A stretch of 64,000 bases of DNA from Gibbula magus (taxonomy: Eukaryota; Mollusca; Gastropoda; Trochida; Trochidae): positions 11,365,756-11,429,755 of the forward strand of contig OW388292.1 in the NCBI GenBank assembly GCA_936450465.1. The letters run 5' to 3'. The translations under genes were made by a program, and so were the position numbers. Below the pieces are notes generated by a model. The model saw only the letters and a list, made by a program, of their open reading frames with translations. It was not told where the DNA came from and ran no database searches. Positions 1 to 11,729 of this stretch are shown here, piece by piece (within the stretch, counting starts at the first letter, position 1; every line of letters begins with the position of its first letter).

Positions 1-1240
1 CAAATGTTCCTGAACTTGATACATATAATCTTGTTGATGCCTTTCGTATTTTTCATGTCCTCATTTGCATAATTTATGCATTTTTTCAGTTTTTCGACTT
101 CGTCTTTTCCACTTTTCTGTTTCACTCCTAACTCAGAGACTAATTGTTCAGATGTTTCCAAAAGTGCTACATATACTCACTGATGTGTACACCTGTCTTT
201 CATATATTTCATACCCTCATTTACATAATGCAAAGTTTCTTAGTTTTTCGACCGTTTGTTCTAAAGTGTATCTATGAAAACATACTTACCATGAATACAT
301 GTATACTCTGCTCTCACAATAATACTGTGATATGTTCATACAAATGACTAAACATTGATGCCCTTTAACTATTTTGAAGCTTTTTTCTTTGACCAATGTT
401 AAAAGCGGGGGTATATGAGTGAGCTGTGATACTAATTCTCTTTTCTTAATAAGTACATTACTGATTTCCTATTTACGTTGTCATATTGTAGAAAGTAGAT
501 AAATATCATTCACGTACATTTCAGGAAGGTAACGTATAGATTTGAGCTTCTCATGTTGGCATCTATATCATGAAGACCGAGAGGGAGAAGGGTATCTCTT
601 TATCCCAGAACTCTGTACATGCAGGCTTGACGGTTATGAGTCGATTGGTAAGAAGTTCTAATCGGACTTGTCGTCATTCTAGTTTTAGGTATTCGCTTTC
701 CTTCAATATCAGTTCAGTCAACACTCTACACATTTATTTTTCTATATAATTTTAATATGAATATTTGAAGAAAAAGTATACATGTAATAATTTAGATTAT
801 CAACACGTTCTAAGTTCGTTATCTTTTGCTTAGACTTGTTTGGTTCAGAAAACCACATGACCAGTTATCCACAGGATGTTCACCTGCAACCAAGTCGTCC
901 GGATAAACGGTGTTTGACTTATTGACGTTTGACGTATTTGCCCATTATCAGACTTCTATCTTGACACTTATTAAGTAAAGAGCATTACCTATATCAACTG
1001 AGATTTAGATTTCATTTTGCATGATATTAATATGTCGATATTGTTTTCGAAAATGTTCATATGTGATTTAAATATACAAAGTGGCAAATAGGCTCAATCG
1101 ATATACAAGTACAAGGCATGAATTTCAGATACAAATTTTATTTTATAGTAGCAAACGTTACAAATGTGCAAATATAACAATACTGTAGCTAAACAGGATA
1201 TGAACTATTAAAAATACAAAACCTATACAATGCATTCCAT
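1..1240. other. AT-rich intergenic sequence, no gene seen
   Basis: This stretch holds only short chance open frames with no recognisable protein. I see no splice-bounded coding segment, tandem array or TIR pair in it. Confidence 0.5.
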
Positions 1241-1244
1241 ATTG

Positions 1245-1879
1245 TTGGTATTAATAATACCATTAAAACAGCAAACAAGCAAATACTACAACATTTGTTC
1301 ATCAGAGTACACACTTTTCAATACAGATATTGACATTGGACCCTTAAAAAAGAAACACCTTGTAACCATAATGGTAGTTAAATGTTAACGGCTAAAGTCT
1401 TAAATAACCATACAGATGGTTCACTTTTTGTGGACGATTTTGGAGTTTTGGAGGCAATAATTTGCCATCAATCGAGCGCCAATTGTAGCTCTGCCTCAAT
1501 AAAATTCATAAATGGTCGTTGAAAAACGGCTTCAAATTTTCCAAAGCCAAAACATCTTGTTTGCATTTTTGCAATGTGCACAAAATGCACCAAGATCCAG
1601 AACTATTCCTTGATAATACCCCAATCAAAGTCGTTCCTGAGGCCAAGTTTCTTGGTCTCACATTTGATAGTAAATTATCATTTATCCCACATATTAAAAA
1701 CTTAAAAACTAAATGCTTAAAGGCATTAGACCTTTTAAAGGTATTAATAATACCATGAAAACAGCAAACAAGCAAATACAACCACATTTGTTCATCAGAG
1801 TACATACTTTTCAATACAGATATTGACATAAAACCCTTAAAAAAGAAACACCTTGTAACCATAATGGTAGTTATATGTT
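1245..1879. repeat. Direct repeat pair (about 140 bp) flanking a LINE scrap
   Basis: A segment of about 140 bp at 1245-1387 recurs at 1741-1879. Both copies begin GTATTAATAATACCAT and both contain CCTTGTAACCATAATGGTAG. The copies differ at scattered positions and lie on either side of a reverse-transcriptase fragment. The arrangement suggests a tandem or segmental duplication that includes the 3' tail of an older repeat. Confidence 0.7.
1400..1757 (+). mobile_element. Non-LTR retrotransposon reverse-transcriptase fragment (Jockey/CR1-like)
   Basis: A decayed piece of a LINE ORF2. A catalytic-box remnant (FVDDF, around 1425-1440) is followed, after frame damage, by an open stretch from 1519 that reads NGFKFSKAKTSCLHFC and then KFLGLTFDSKLSFIPHI. 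This order (YVDD box, then the NGFKFS..KT and FLGL.FD.KLS blocks) is characteristic of the palm and thumb of Jockey/CR1-type reverse transcriptases. The frame stops at 1756-1758, where the flanking repeat begins. It is far too short to be functional. The clade assignment is by recall of family motifs. Confidence 0.75.
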
Positions 1880-2013
1880 AATTAAACAAGCTTATAGCAA
1901 ATATTACAGAATGCACTTAAATGAATGACACTGAATACACTGTTTGAAAAAGATACACTGTTGAAACCATACCTTCAAAGCGAACCGTGCGTATAGATGT
2001 ACTTAAGTCAAAG

Positions 2014-2652
2014 TCATTGTGTATCGTGAACAGGTGACAAACACATTGGCATATGTAACCTCGCGTGCATGTTTGTCGAAATTGTCTCTTCAAAAGACGT
2101 TTTCTGATACACTACTGCTCCCGTAGGCTCGTGTTGACGAGACTGCATATTAACGTCAGCTGGTGTGGTGCAGGGGTTCTGTCGGGAGGAGGCGCCGTGT
2201 ACCCTCCCTTGCATTGTGTACCTTCTGGGTCGGAGGGTAGAGCGGCGGCAAACACCAGTTGACAGATCCTTCTCTCGGAGTACGGTGTCATGGAATGGTG
2301 CCGCTGCTCCAGCGGAACTTTTGCGGGGGATATCAGAACTTGACCATCTTCTATCATTTCTATGCGGTGTTCTTACATTGCATTGTTTAGAGATGACAGA
2401 CTGCTGTTCCTGAAAAAATCCCGACTTGCTCTGTCGATAGTCGCCGCTTGAACGTTTTCTCGTTGGCGGCGTCTTCTTCTTCTTGAGAGCGGACTTAGCG
2501 GTGACCCTCCTGGACCCACTGGACTTTCGCCTTGTCTGCTTGGAATGCCACAGGTTCTCATCTTCCTCGAAAGCCTCGTGCACAGAGCAGTACAGGTCGA
2601 GCACGTTCATCCCGGAGTGAACATTAGTCAGATCTACGTAGTTATCTTCCAT
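2014..2652 (-). CDS. Unidentified basic, Ser/Arg-rich protein (paralogue of the 43.9-kb gene)
   Basis: A single open frame of 212 residues. I chose the ATG at 2652 because a TATA box lies 44 bases upstream; the frame extends further upstream but without an ATG. The N-terminus has an acidic, hydrophobic block containing VLDLYCSVHEAFEED. The rest is mostly low-complexity, rich in Arg, Ser and Lys, with several R-x-S/S-S-D patches that would suit kinase or nuclear-localisation functions. The same VLDLYCSVHE.FEED block, followed by RKRS-type patches and an ETIS segment near the C-terminus, occurs in the gene at 43909-44370, so the two are paralogues. I do not recognise the family. It appears intronless. 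An exon of a larger gene is possible but less likely given the TATA box. Confidence 0.6.
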   Translation of the reverse strand: MEDNYVDLTNVHSGMNVLDLYCSVHEAFEEDENLWHSKQTRRKSSGSRRVTAKSALKKKKTPPTRKRSSGDYRQSKSGFFQEQQSVISKQCNVRTPHRNDRRWSSSDIPRKSSAGAAAPFHDTVLREKDLSTGVCRRSTLRPRRYTMQGRVHGASSRQNPCTTPADVNMQSRQHEPTGAVVYQKTSFEETISTNMHARLHMPMCLSPVHDTQ

Positions 2653-2695
2653 TGTGTAGTTTCTGTGTTGTGCCTTGTGGACAGATCGACAGATG

Positions 2696-2703
2696 TTTTT
2701 ATA
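2696..2703 (-). promoter_or_regulatory. TATA box for the 2652-2014 gene
   Basis: TATAAAAA on the minus strand, 44 bases upstream of the ATG at 2652, with a CACGTG E-box a little further upstream. The paralogue at 43909 also has a TATA motif about 41 bases before its ATG, which strengthens the call. Confidence 0.55.
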
Positions 2704-3150
2704 GCCTTCTCCTGCCACGTGACTTCCACTGCTCAAACTGTTACTTTCATCACTGCTTTCGCAGTTCGACCGTTCCCTGATTATCGCCTGCCCGAGCGCG
2801 TGCCCTAGCTGCGTCAGGAGTTTATAGGTCTACGTGGTATTCATACAAAAACATAATAATTATATTGACGTCCAGAAAGGTAGAAAAGACGTAAAGTATA
2901 TCGAACAAGATAATACGGTCTACGTGGTATTCATTACACAATATATTGATGTCCAGAAGGGTAGAAAAGACCTAAAAGTGTAATCGAAATTTTGTTTTAT
3001 TTTCGCACAAGGACATTTAGGTCGGATGTACTTGAGCTACAAGATTCCCGTCGGGTAGTTTCAATTTTACCGCACTGCCAAATTATCCAATCCAAACACA
3101 TAAACCCTATACTGTAAAGCAGAAGTTGAAGGCAACAAAGAGTACCGACG

Positions 3151-3723
3151 CTAGTGACTTTGTCGATTAACGGGATCAGAGCTTGATCTCGGCTTCGTCC
3201 CTCGCTCTCTCTGCACGTGCTCCAGGGCCGGCAGAAAGACATCACTGCCAGCACTGATACGCGGCCTCAATGGACGCTTGTCTTGAACAGTCTCACCACT
3301 CACTGACCACGACTTACGCACAATGGGATATAGCTTTCCATTCCCCATCGGGCACAGGTCGCTTACTGACCATACTGACCGATTCCGGGACAGCGTTATT
3401 TTACCAGTTTGTCCGAACGGTGTTGTCCATCTTCTCTTCTTGTCGCCAATGTTTAAAGTCTGCTTCCAATCTCTTTCTCTAGATGTCGCCTGTAAACGAC
3501 TGAGGAAAATATGCACATTTGTACCCGTAACCAAAGTTCTTCTGTTTAAAATATTCCCGCTCTGTTTGTTCCTTGAAGCCATCTTGTCCACGGGAGACGG
3601 CGTTGTTTCTGTCTGATTTTCGTCTTTTCTTAAATCTTCCAAAACCTTTTGGAACAGAGTTGACCCTGTTGGAAGGGGCGGTAAAATAAAACTGGCATCA
3701 ACTGAAAATCCGAAAGTCTCCAT
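3151..3723 (-). CDS. Unidentified hydrophilic protein, 190 aa
   Basis: A 190-residue frame opening with ATG at 3723. The N-terminal 30 residues are proline- and hydrophobic-rich (SFILPPLPTG), followed by a charged segment with a short possible helix (LFQKVLEDLRKDENQTE). The remainder is Arg/Ser-rich with R-S-x-W-S-V-S-type repeats. It has no transmembrane segment and no domain I can name. It lies about 500 bases upstream of, and on the same strand as, the 2014-2652 gene, and has similar composition, but I see no convincing shared motif. No TATA box is evident. It could be an exon of a spliced gene. Confidence 0.4.
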   Translation of the reverse strand: METFGFSVDASFILPPLPTGSTLFQKVLEDLRKDENQTETTPSPVDKMASRNKQSGNILNRRTLVTGTNVHIFLSRLQATSRERDWKQTLNIGDKKRRWTTPFGQTGKITLSRNRSVWSVSDLCPMGNGKLYPIVRKSWSVSGETVQDKRPLRPRISAGSDVFLPALEHVQRERGTKPRSSSDPVNRQSH

Positions 3724-4033
3724 GCTGATGCTCTACTCGCTCCACCCATTCGCATAATCAGCGTTCAAACTGACTTAAACAGAGCACGTGGATAAACCAA
3801 GTACACCCATAATAAACAAAGGGTGGCGATGTCGGTCAGAATGAGTCTATTTATATTGTTATTTACAGAAGGTAAGGGCAGGTTTATTTGACACAAGGTG
3901 ACAGAGTCAAAAGTTCAACGAGGGGACAAGTTTGGGGAGCACATGTTTGAGAGTGAGGGAGGTACGAGTATAACGGTATTACGTTGAGCATTGAGCATGG
4001 ACCTTGTTTGTGGAATCCTGCGCTTTACAAGTA

Positions 4034-5045
4034 GAGGAGACCGGGGCAGGTTCGTCCCCTTTCACCAAAATAAATGTAATAGGTTGGCTAAATGACATAT
4101 CCTTGCGCTTGTGTATTGAGAGACATCTTAACTGTCTTGTAGTAATTGTTCACAATGGCTAATATTATAACTTTTTCCCATAACTATGCTTTCTTGACAC
4201 TTGGGTTAAAAGCCGAACTTACCCCGCCTCGGGGCAGGTTCGGCTACCCCCAGGGGCAGGTTTGGCCAAAACGGGGCATGTTCGGCCCTAATCAGTTAAA
4301 ATAGAGGCAACAGCTGACTATTTTATAGATTATTCTCATATATTTCCGACAAAAGACGACATATCATTGCTTTGTATAGATATAGTTTATTATCATGTAG
4401 ATTCAGTATTCATTTTATGAATTAAGAATTTATGTGCAGGGCCGAACGTACCCCAAGAAAGTAACAGATCTGATTATACAATCGACTGAAATGTGAACTA
4501 ATTACCGCTCCCTTCTCGTTATTAATAAATAATGTTTTAAAAAACAGTACCATGAACAAATATGCATATTTGTTAGTCGCACAAAGGAGAACTGAGTCAA
4601 AATTCCCAATGAACATCAATCACAGTTATGATATATGTATCCAAACGTGCCCCGTCAGTAGGGGCCGAACGTGCCCCAGACCCACATGTCCCCTTTATGT
4701 TACCTCTGCGATAATACACAGCCACCATACCCACATTACATAATCATTACATATACCCCTTGCCATGTTGGTTCACCTCCATTGAGGAACACAAACATAA
4801 GTACAGGCAATATTTGTCAAAAACAAACTGAATTGAAGGGGGAAATATTACTCTACTGAATGAAAAACGGTTTTTCTTTCACAGATCGCAAATAACATGT
4901 GGAACCGCCACCATTTGGTTATGTGTACATGAGTTAGGTCACGTGGTTGCTTGGGAATCACCAACTGAAGTTAAAGTGACCACCTAACAAAAATTACAGA
5001 GAAAAGACGAACGTGCCCCGGGGCCGAACCTGCCCCGGTCTCCCC
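4034..5045. mobile_element. MITE-like element, TA target duplication, GGGGCAGGTTCGGCC subterminal repeats
   Basis: The ends are inverted repeats: the left begins GAGGAGACCGGGGCAGGTTCG and the right end read inward is GGGGAGACCGGGGCAGGTTCG. Each end is flanked by TA (4032-4033 and 5046-5047), the duplication typical of Tc1/mariner-type insertion. The interior carries many copies, in both orientations, of GGGGCA(G/T)GTTCGGCC (for example 4222-4300, 4436-4455 and 4645-4680). It has no coding capacity. A related end (CCCGGTCTCCCCTA) occurs alone near 38734. Confidence 0.75.
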
Positions 5046-5047
5046 TA

Positions 5048-7050
5048 CTCTTATTATTATTATTATTACGTCTGCGAAACTCGTTTAGAAACCCGTTACT
5101 ATTATATATATTATATATGTATAAGACGATAGTTTATTATCCTGTTTTATATTGTTCTGTACATATGCATGTTACCATATACCTTTGTCTTAAAATTGTC
5201 TCTCATAACTCAAGAATGAGTGGCTTGCATAGTTTACCTCCATTCTACATTGTGTATATAAGGGAAACATCTGTATATGGGAATACGTGAATGAAATAGA
5301 GGTATACGTACTCAATTCAGTTATTTATTAACCTTGAGTTGTACAATTACATAAAGTATAGAATTATACATGACAGGTGAACGGGTTTGACAATTCTGAC
5401 GAGGACGACTTGATATACATACATACGGAGAATGCACATAATTATGACATGTAGCAGAAATTTACCAAGATTACAAAGCTGATTAATTTTACCACTAATG
5501 GATTTTCCAGTAATATATCTTAATATATTTCTGTCTAACATTTACATATAAAGGAAGAATTAATCAAACTTAAGTGATACAGTACTCTAATCAATATCAA
5601 AAATACAGTTGATACACTTTCTTTCGTTTCCATAAATATTTTTTTTATCTTCTACATTCGATGAACGAATTGTGAGCAGGCAAGCAAAATTTAGATAAAT
5701 TCCTTGAATGAAGTGGAAGGGGTGAAACGCAGTGTTGTCTGAATGCCCGTATCTGAAGTCAAGGGGTAACGATACCGCTAATCCGCCACACTCGCCTCGA
5801 TGTCGTCAATATTTACAGTCAGGCGAGTGGAGATAACAACGAACCAAACACTCGCACACTACACTGGCGATAAAGCTTTCTGTGCGCTTACAACGATGAA
5901 CCCTCTCAGAGCCCATTCCCTGATAAACATACACTTGTCTTTGAAGAAATTTGTGTATCTAAACAGCGTGACCTAAATGTTAACCTTTCAACTTAGTAAA
6001 GGCAAATTGGTCGGACGTTTGTTACACGTCTGAATAATGGTATATAAGTATATCACTGGTCTTGATTCATGGTTCCTTGCAACGGTTAGCGACCCTTGAT
6101 GGCTCTATCCTGTGGCATAATCAACTTTGATCCCCTAAAATGTTAATTGCATAGAAGATCAAACGTTTCAATAAGCATTTGAGCATTACCAAAAATTCTA
6201 CTATTCATAATCTTTATCATTTAATAATAATATCTCAGTCTTTATTGTCCGTCATACAGTGTACATATATATAGGGAATTCACTGTGTGCAAATAGCATT
6301 GAAGACATTGGAAAATGAAAAGGCTGTATTGTACATACTTGTGTTTTTAAACACAGCTACTGCATATGTTATTGACTAAGCGTTTCAAAGTCCGTCAACC
6401 AAACATGTGGAACTAGATTCCCCAACTTATTTATTTAAAGAATTTAGTTATTTTTAACATGGCAAATGATAATATGTAATGAGAGATACAAATCATACAA
6501 ATGACACACAAAAAACTGAGTATTTATTATGGCTTAACGCTACGGAAGCCACACGAATTATTGACCGATATTGAATTAGCGTATCTAGCCGTGAATTTTG
6601 ATCAATATTTACTCGTATCTTTTGTGTACACCATACGATTTCGTTCATAATTTTCTTGCATAATTAAAAAAAATAACCTTTTGAATAATGATAACCACAT
6701 TTTGTATCCACATTTGTGAATAAAGCATTATCAGCAGTTTTATCTTTTGGAAAATTATGTCGCGATTCTAATTGCTGTAATTTTAAAAGGAAACATATTT
6801 TATCGGATGCTACAGATGTACGTAATTGTATTTACTACTCATATGGTTGAAAATAACCGAGTTAATATTATTGATATGAGCACATGTGCACGTATCACGT
6901 TTGCCTAGCAACCATTGTTTCACCGCGGCTTCCCGTATTTCGTCGTCTGTGACGTCATAAAACGATTGTTCGTGACGTCACTGTAGCTTGCCGTCGCAAA
7001 GGAAGTGGACCATTTCCTGGCTAATTTCAATAATCAAATGAAATAGAATG
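5048..7050. other. AT-rich sequence without recognisable genes
   Basis: Only short chance frames. An (ATT)n run follows the MITE at about 5051-5069. I see no conserved protein, TIR pair or tandem array here. Confidence 0.5.
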
Positions 7051-7053
7051 GGT

Positions 7054-7192
7054 AATAAAGAGATTATTACCCGAGGAAGTGTGTCATATGACTTTTACGA
7101 AACTCGTGCAAATGAATGTACTCGGGCAATAATTCACACTCGTTTCGTAAAAGTCATATGACACACTTCCTCGGGTAATGATCTCTATTTAT
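7054..7192. repeat. Long imperfect hairpin (about 48-bp arms)
   Basis: The arms at about 7054-7102 and 7144-7192 are nearly perfect reverse complements. Both contain CGAGGAAGTGTGTCATATGA or its complement. A loop of about 41 bases separates them. It is probably the core of a foldback or palindromic MITE. No flanking target duplication was established. Confidence 0.75.
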
Positions 7193-7544
7193 TTCTTGGA
7201 AAACAAACAGTAGGCCTACCCTGCATTAGGAATACACGTTATGTATTTAGCTTGCCAAGGCTCGCAAAATACAATGTTTAATCCTAATGCAGGATATTGA
7301 CATCCCAAAACACACTCTCATGATAACTTCTATGTATCAGGTGTTGCACGTGCGTCGTTCAAGTGCTTCATGAATTTAATGCCGCTGTGTTTCTCAACAA
7401 GAAAAGTCCAATCGAGGTAATAAATGGTACAAAACTCGATAAGATTAAGATGAGTTCAAAACTCGACATTAATGCTATCTCAATTATGTAGCTGGTTTTG
7501 AAATTTTGAGAGAATAGAATTGATAAAAGGCTGGTTATCAGTTA

Positions 7545-8305
7545 TGCCCCTATTTCACTACGACCCGAATTGCCACGAATCGCCACGAATTGGAAAATTT
7601 GCACTTTCGTGAACATTCGTAGATAATTCGTAATTGATTCGTGATATTCGTAAATGATTCCTAGTTGATTCGGCAACATTCTTGTAATTCGTGGCATTCG
7701 TGGACAATTTTTTGTTTGTCAAAAGATTTTCACGAATCATCTACGAATTTCAGATTCGTAGTTGCTTCGTAAACTGTTCGTATTTAATTCGGGACGTTCG
7801 TAACAACTGCGTAAACAATTCTTGGAAATTCGTGGTTGATAATTTTGATGTTCTAATCCCGAATTAACCCCGAAGCATTTACGAATTGTCTACGAAGAGC
7901 TAATTCAATTTGATGTTGATATTGAAGTTCAAATTCGAGTGCCATAGCAACACGTGCTCTCCATTGAGCCTCCATAATGGTTTGATGACTTGCAATTGCC
8001 AAATAGTCACGAACTATCGTAAACTATTCGTACTTGATTCGTGATATCGTATCTTATTCGTGGAAGTTCGTAGTACATTCGTGACTGTGTCTTAATCATT
8101 TCTTACAATTCGTAGACAATTCGTAAAGAATTCGTACATGTTTCGTAGGTTTTTAGCATGAAAAGCTACGAATGTTCGTAAACATTTCGTACAAGTGTAA
8201 ATGCTGTTCACGAATTTTGCCGAATGCTCACGAATATTCACGAATTTATGCAGCCGCCTATTCGTGGTGATTCGTGGCAATTCGGGTCGTAGTGAAATAG
8301 GGGCA
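7545..8305. mobile_element. MITE with TTA target duplication and ATTCGT-rich interior
   Basis: The left end reads TGCCCCTATTTCACTACGAC and the right end is its reverse complement. The inverted repeat continues through CCGAATTGCCACGAAT. Each side has TTA (7542-7544 and 8306-8308), the 3-bp duplication typical of PIF/Harbinger-type insertion. The interior is dominated by ATTCGT/ACGAAT motifs in both orientations, so it could form many small hairpins. It does not code for protein. Confidence 0.8.
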
Positions 8306-8308
8306 TTA

Positions 8309-10789
8309 ATCTACAAACTGAAGTTTATATTTCTTTTCAAAGATATGTTAAGTTAGTCTTATGACTACATCAATCCAATCTATAACGTTTCTCAAAAAGT
8401 TGATATTGAATTATATATCGGCAGCATTGATCTTTCTAACGAAGGTTCAGTTAAGTATTTAACAGACACACAGCATTTTCCCCTCTCCATGTCGGTGTTC
8501 GGCAAGGAGGTGCGCTAACCCAAATCTTTTTTCCATATGCTTAAACATTAATGAACTCGTACAAAAACATACAAACTTGTGATATAGAACAGCGAAGGAA
8601 GAAGACAATAGTTTAGTCAAGTTATCTAGCAATACAGGGTCAATTAACGCCCGGCCAACTTGGGCCTATAAGAGACCAATGTCCATTTTAACATGAATTG
8701 TACATAAAACAACTAGTTATATACATTACCTGATAATATCATATACAATGTGAAGCCAGCACAGCAATGAAGCTGTGAGTAACTAATCTACGTTTATACA
8801 ATTTGGATAGTGTATAGTGTAGCTATGGTATCCAATATATAAACGCACTGCATGTAAATCAGAATATGATCTATTGGAATATGTCTCGTCCTAAACATTA
8901 TAAGTTGCAAAATGTTAACATGTACACTGTTCTTAGGGGTTTTCGGTTTCTTACCGACAAATTCTACCTCTGAGGGGATCGTGCAACACATAAATTTTGC
9001 TAAATAGCTAACAACGCCTGTCATTCACATACATGGCAGGATCTAAATTGGGTTTTTAAAAGACGATAATTTCTTAACCTGTTACCATTTACATTTCCTC
9101 TATGATCCCAACGATGTCGAACCTAATAATATGAATAAACTTAGCTAAACTAGCATTTAAATTGTAAATCATTAAAACTTTTCTTGATCATACCCTCTCC
9201 TGAGAAAACCCGTATACTCTATTCTGGACAGCATTATAATCACTGAATTCGTTAGTGCCCCTTATAGCAGACGCATAGGACAGCATTGCTTGAATATATT
9301 ATCATACAGTGCTGTTAGTATTTCTTAAATCATACCACCATCACAGATAAATTTACTGACAATAAATCCTCTTCTTGCTGACTTAGCAATAGATTTAGCT
9401 GTATTTCCTGCAAATCTAAATGTTCCTGGGGCAAAATAAACAACTGTATATAAGAATGAGTCAGCCACAGTGTTCTTTGTCGCAGGTGAAGTTAAAATAT
9501 GACTCTACAGAGGAAACGTTACGATGATGAGAAGCACACTTTGAGCTCAGTGTTGTCACTCGTAGAACAACTCAATGAGGTCTTGGGGTCGCATGAGACC
9601 CACACATCTACCTCTTACACTGAAGATCCTTTATACGTCGCATCAGTTTCTTCCGATATTGATAGCTGTTTTCTATGGATACGGCTCATGTTTTACCCTC
9701 TACCGTAACAATAGATTTATTAACTTTTAAAATAAATGGCAAATTTAAGAAAATATAATATGCGAAAAAACGTGCTGCGTGCCTTCAAGCTGGACAATGA
9801 AAAATAACTCATATATCATTTATGGCTTCTAAGCATGCATGGTATAATGGTGAAAGATATACAAACAAATACAGAATGTTTTATATCGTGCTTTTCTTTG
9901 GGGGAAAAGTTTGAAGTAGAACGCCTGACTCAAAATGCACGCAAATTAAACATTTTTGACAAAAAATTCGAGAAGCAGTGGTATGACGAGGAGAAGTTGT
10001 ATCCCAACTCTGGATCTGTTTCATCTACATAAATATCACACTGGTGAAATACACCACTCCACATATTCGTAGCTTGAAGCGGATTCTCAGAGGAGGTAAG
10101 ACCTTCAGCGAAAGTGTTTGTCTCGATAATCAATTGCTATGGTGATATAGAGTAACAGTTTTGCTCTTTTCTGATTACTTTTGAGAACGTTGGGTTTACA
10201 TAAACAGTGTTTTGTAAAGAAGTGTTTGTGTTTAAAGATGTTTTTCACGCCAAGTTGAACTATATTAAAAAAACAATATTGAAATATCAACGCCAGGTCA
10301 CTCGGACATCGAAGCAACCTCCTTGACCTTCATTTTGGTCATAAAGTCAGTTTAAAGGTGCATCCATTGTGTTGTTGAGGTTCATATATTCAAAAAGTTA
10401 TAAATGTTGTTATTTGATCGAAAAGTACTTACTGTTGCCGAAAACTACCATTTTGATGATAGTCGACTTCGTATATTGACGATATGAAGAAAACGACATA
10501 TTTGGGTTGATAATGTTAAAGAGATCAAATAACTACTGTGCATGTAAAAGGGACGGTTAGTTTCGGCCTCCACAGATGCATAATTATGTTGTTCGATTTT
10601 GATTGGAAACTATTAATTATTAAATATTTGGCAATTTGGAGCATGAGTGTGCAAGTTGAGTGATATTATTTGTACTATTAACGGCACATTAGTGTGTTGG
10701 GACGTATTAAAGCCGAATAAAAGTTTATGAAACTCAATGGATGCATCTTTTATCCAGTTTCAGATTGCTCTTGTTTATTAAGCGTGGTG
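8309..10789. other. Intergenic sequence, one weak possible exon
   Basis: The only protein-like stretch is an ATG-initiated 69-codon frame at 9499-9708 on the plus strand, preceded by a plausible 3' splice site (TTTGTCGCAG, ending about 9484). It opens MTLQRKRYDDEKHTLSS and has no domain I recognise. The rest shows no gene, array or TIR. Confidence 0.3.
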
Positions 10790-11525
10790 ACTCTGTGGGG
10801 AACTGGTCAAATGGGCCGAAGGATGAAAAGGCCGATAAAAAAAGTCATAAGGGCCGAGTGAAAAAGTCAGAAGGGCCGAAGTAAATAGTCATAAGGGCCG
10901 AGTGAAAAAGGGCCGAAAATAAAAATTATTATATATTCATTGTATTCAACCTACAGTTGATAGTTATAATATCTTTACTTAGCCAAGTGATCCCAATCAA
11001 TTCCAAAATTATTATATTTATGACTAGTGACTGTAATTGTTCCACAGTTTATGCACTCGTATAACCAAAAACAAACAAATGTATTAGTCTCTAATGTTTT
11101 ATTTTTATGACTCATATTCATATTATTAGTCAATGAGACCGTGCTGTATGTGAATCTCTCATTTGTCACATTTCACAGTTCTTTGTCACAGGTTACACTA
11201 CTGATAAATAAAATATGATAAATTTCTATACCGGGTATTATAATTAATTTTTTAAAATATTATTTTAAACATATACATATTTATGAATGCATAAGAGAGG
11301 TAATATTGTGACATCGATTTCTTGGAAAGATGTGTGCGTGTTTGGTGAAATATATATATTTTTAAAATATTTTTAAATATTCAATGTCACAGTTATTATT
11401 AAACACTATCACCCTTTTAAAATTAAGAAACTTAGCAAGGAAAGATATTATTCCCAACCTTCCTTTCCCTTGTACGGTGTCTAAGAAGACAGTAAGGAGA
11501 AATCAACATGCGGGAAGTTGCGACC

Positions 11526-11531
11526 AATGTT
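11526..11531 (+). repeat. Left 6-bp target site duplication of the Polinton (AATGTT)
   Basis: AATGTT directly abuts the left terminal AGTAGTAGT and is repeated directly after the right terminus at 29479-29484. A 6-bp duplication with 5'-AG termini is the signature of Polinton/Maverick integration. Confidence 0.9.
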
Positions 11532-11720
11532 AGTAGTAGTAATGCCTGCATAATCTATTTTTTCCCGCCCATTTTTTTGAATGGACCTGCATACTCCCAA
11601 ATTTACTCCTAAATTTATTGATTGGATATTTTAATTAGGATATTTTTTGGAATGGGCCTGTATAGTCTTAAATTAATTGTGTTGACCGATTTAAGTGACA
11701 AAATTCGGTCAAACTGACCT
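11532..11720 (+). repeat. Left terminal inverted repeat of the Polinton
   Basis: It starts AGTAGTAGTAATGCCTGC. The first 91 bases match the inverted right end exactly. After a length difference of about 28 bp, similarity resumes at GGATATTTTTTGGAATGGGC and continues to the AATTCGGTCAAACTGA motif near 11700. A second TTGACCGATTT...AATTCGGTCA module lies just inside, near 11790-11825. Confidence 0.9.
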
Positions 11721-11729
11721 CATTTTATC

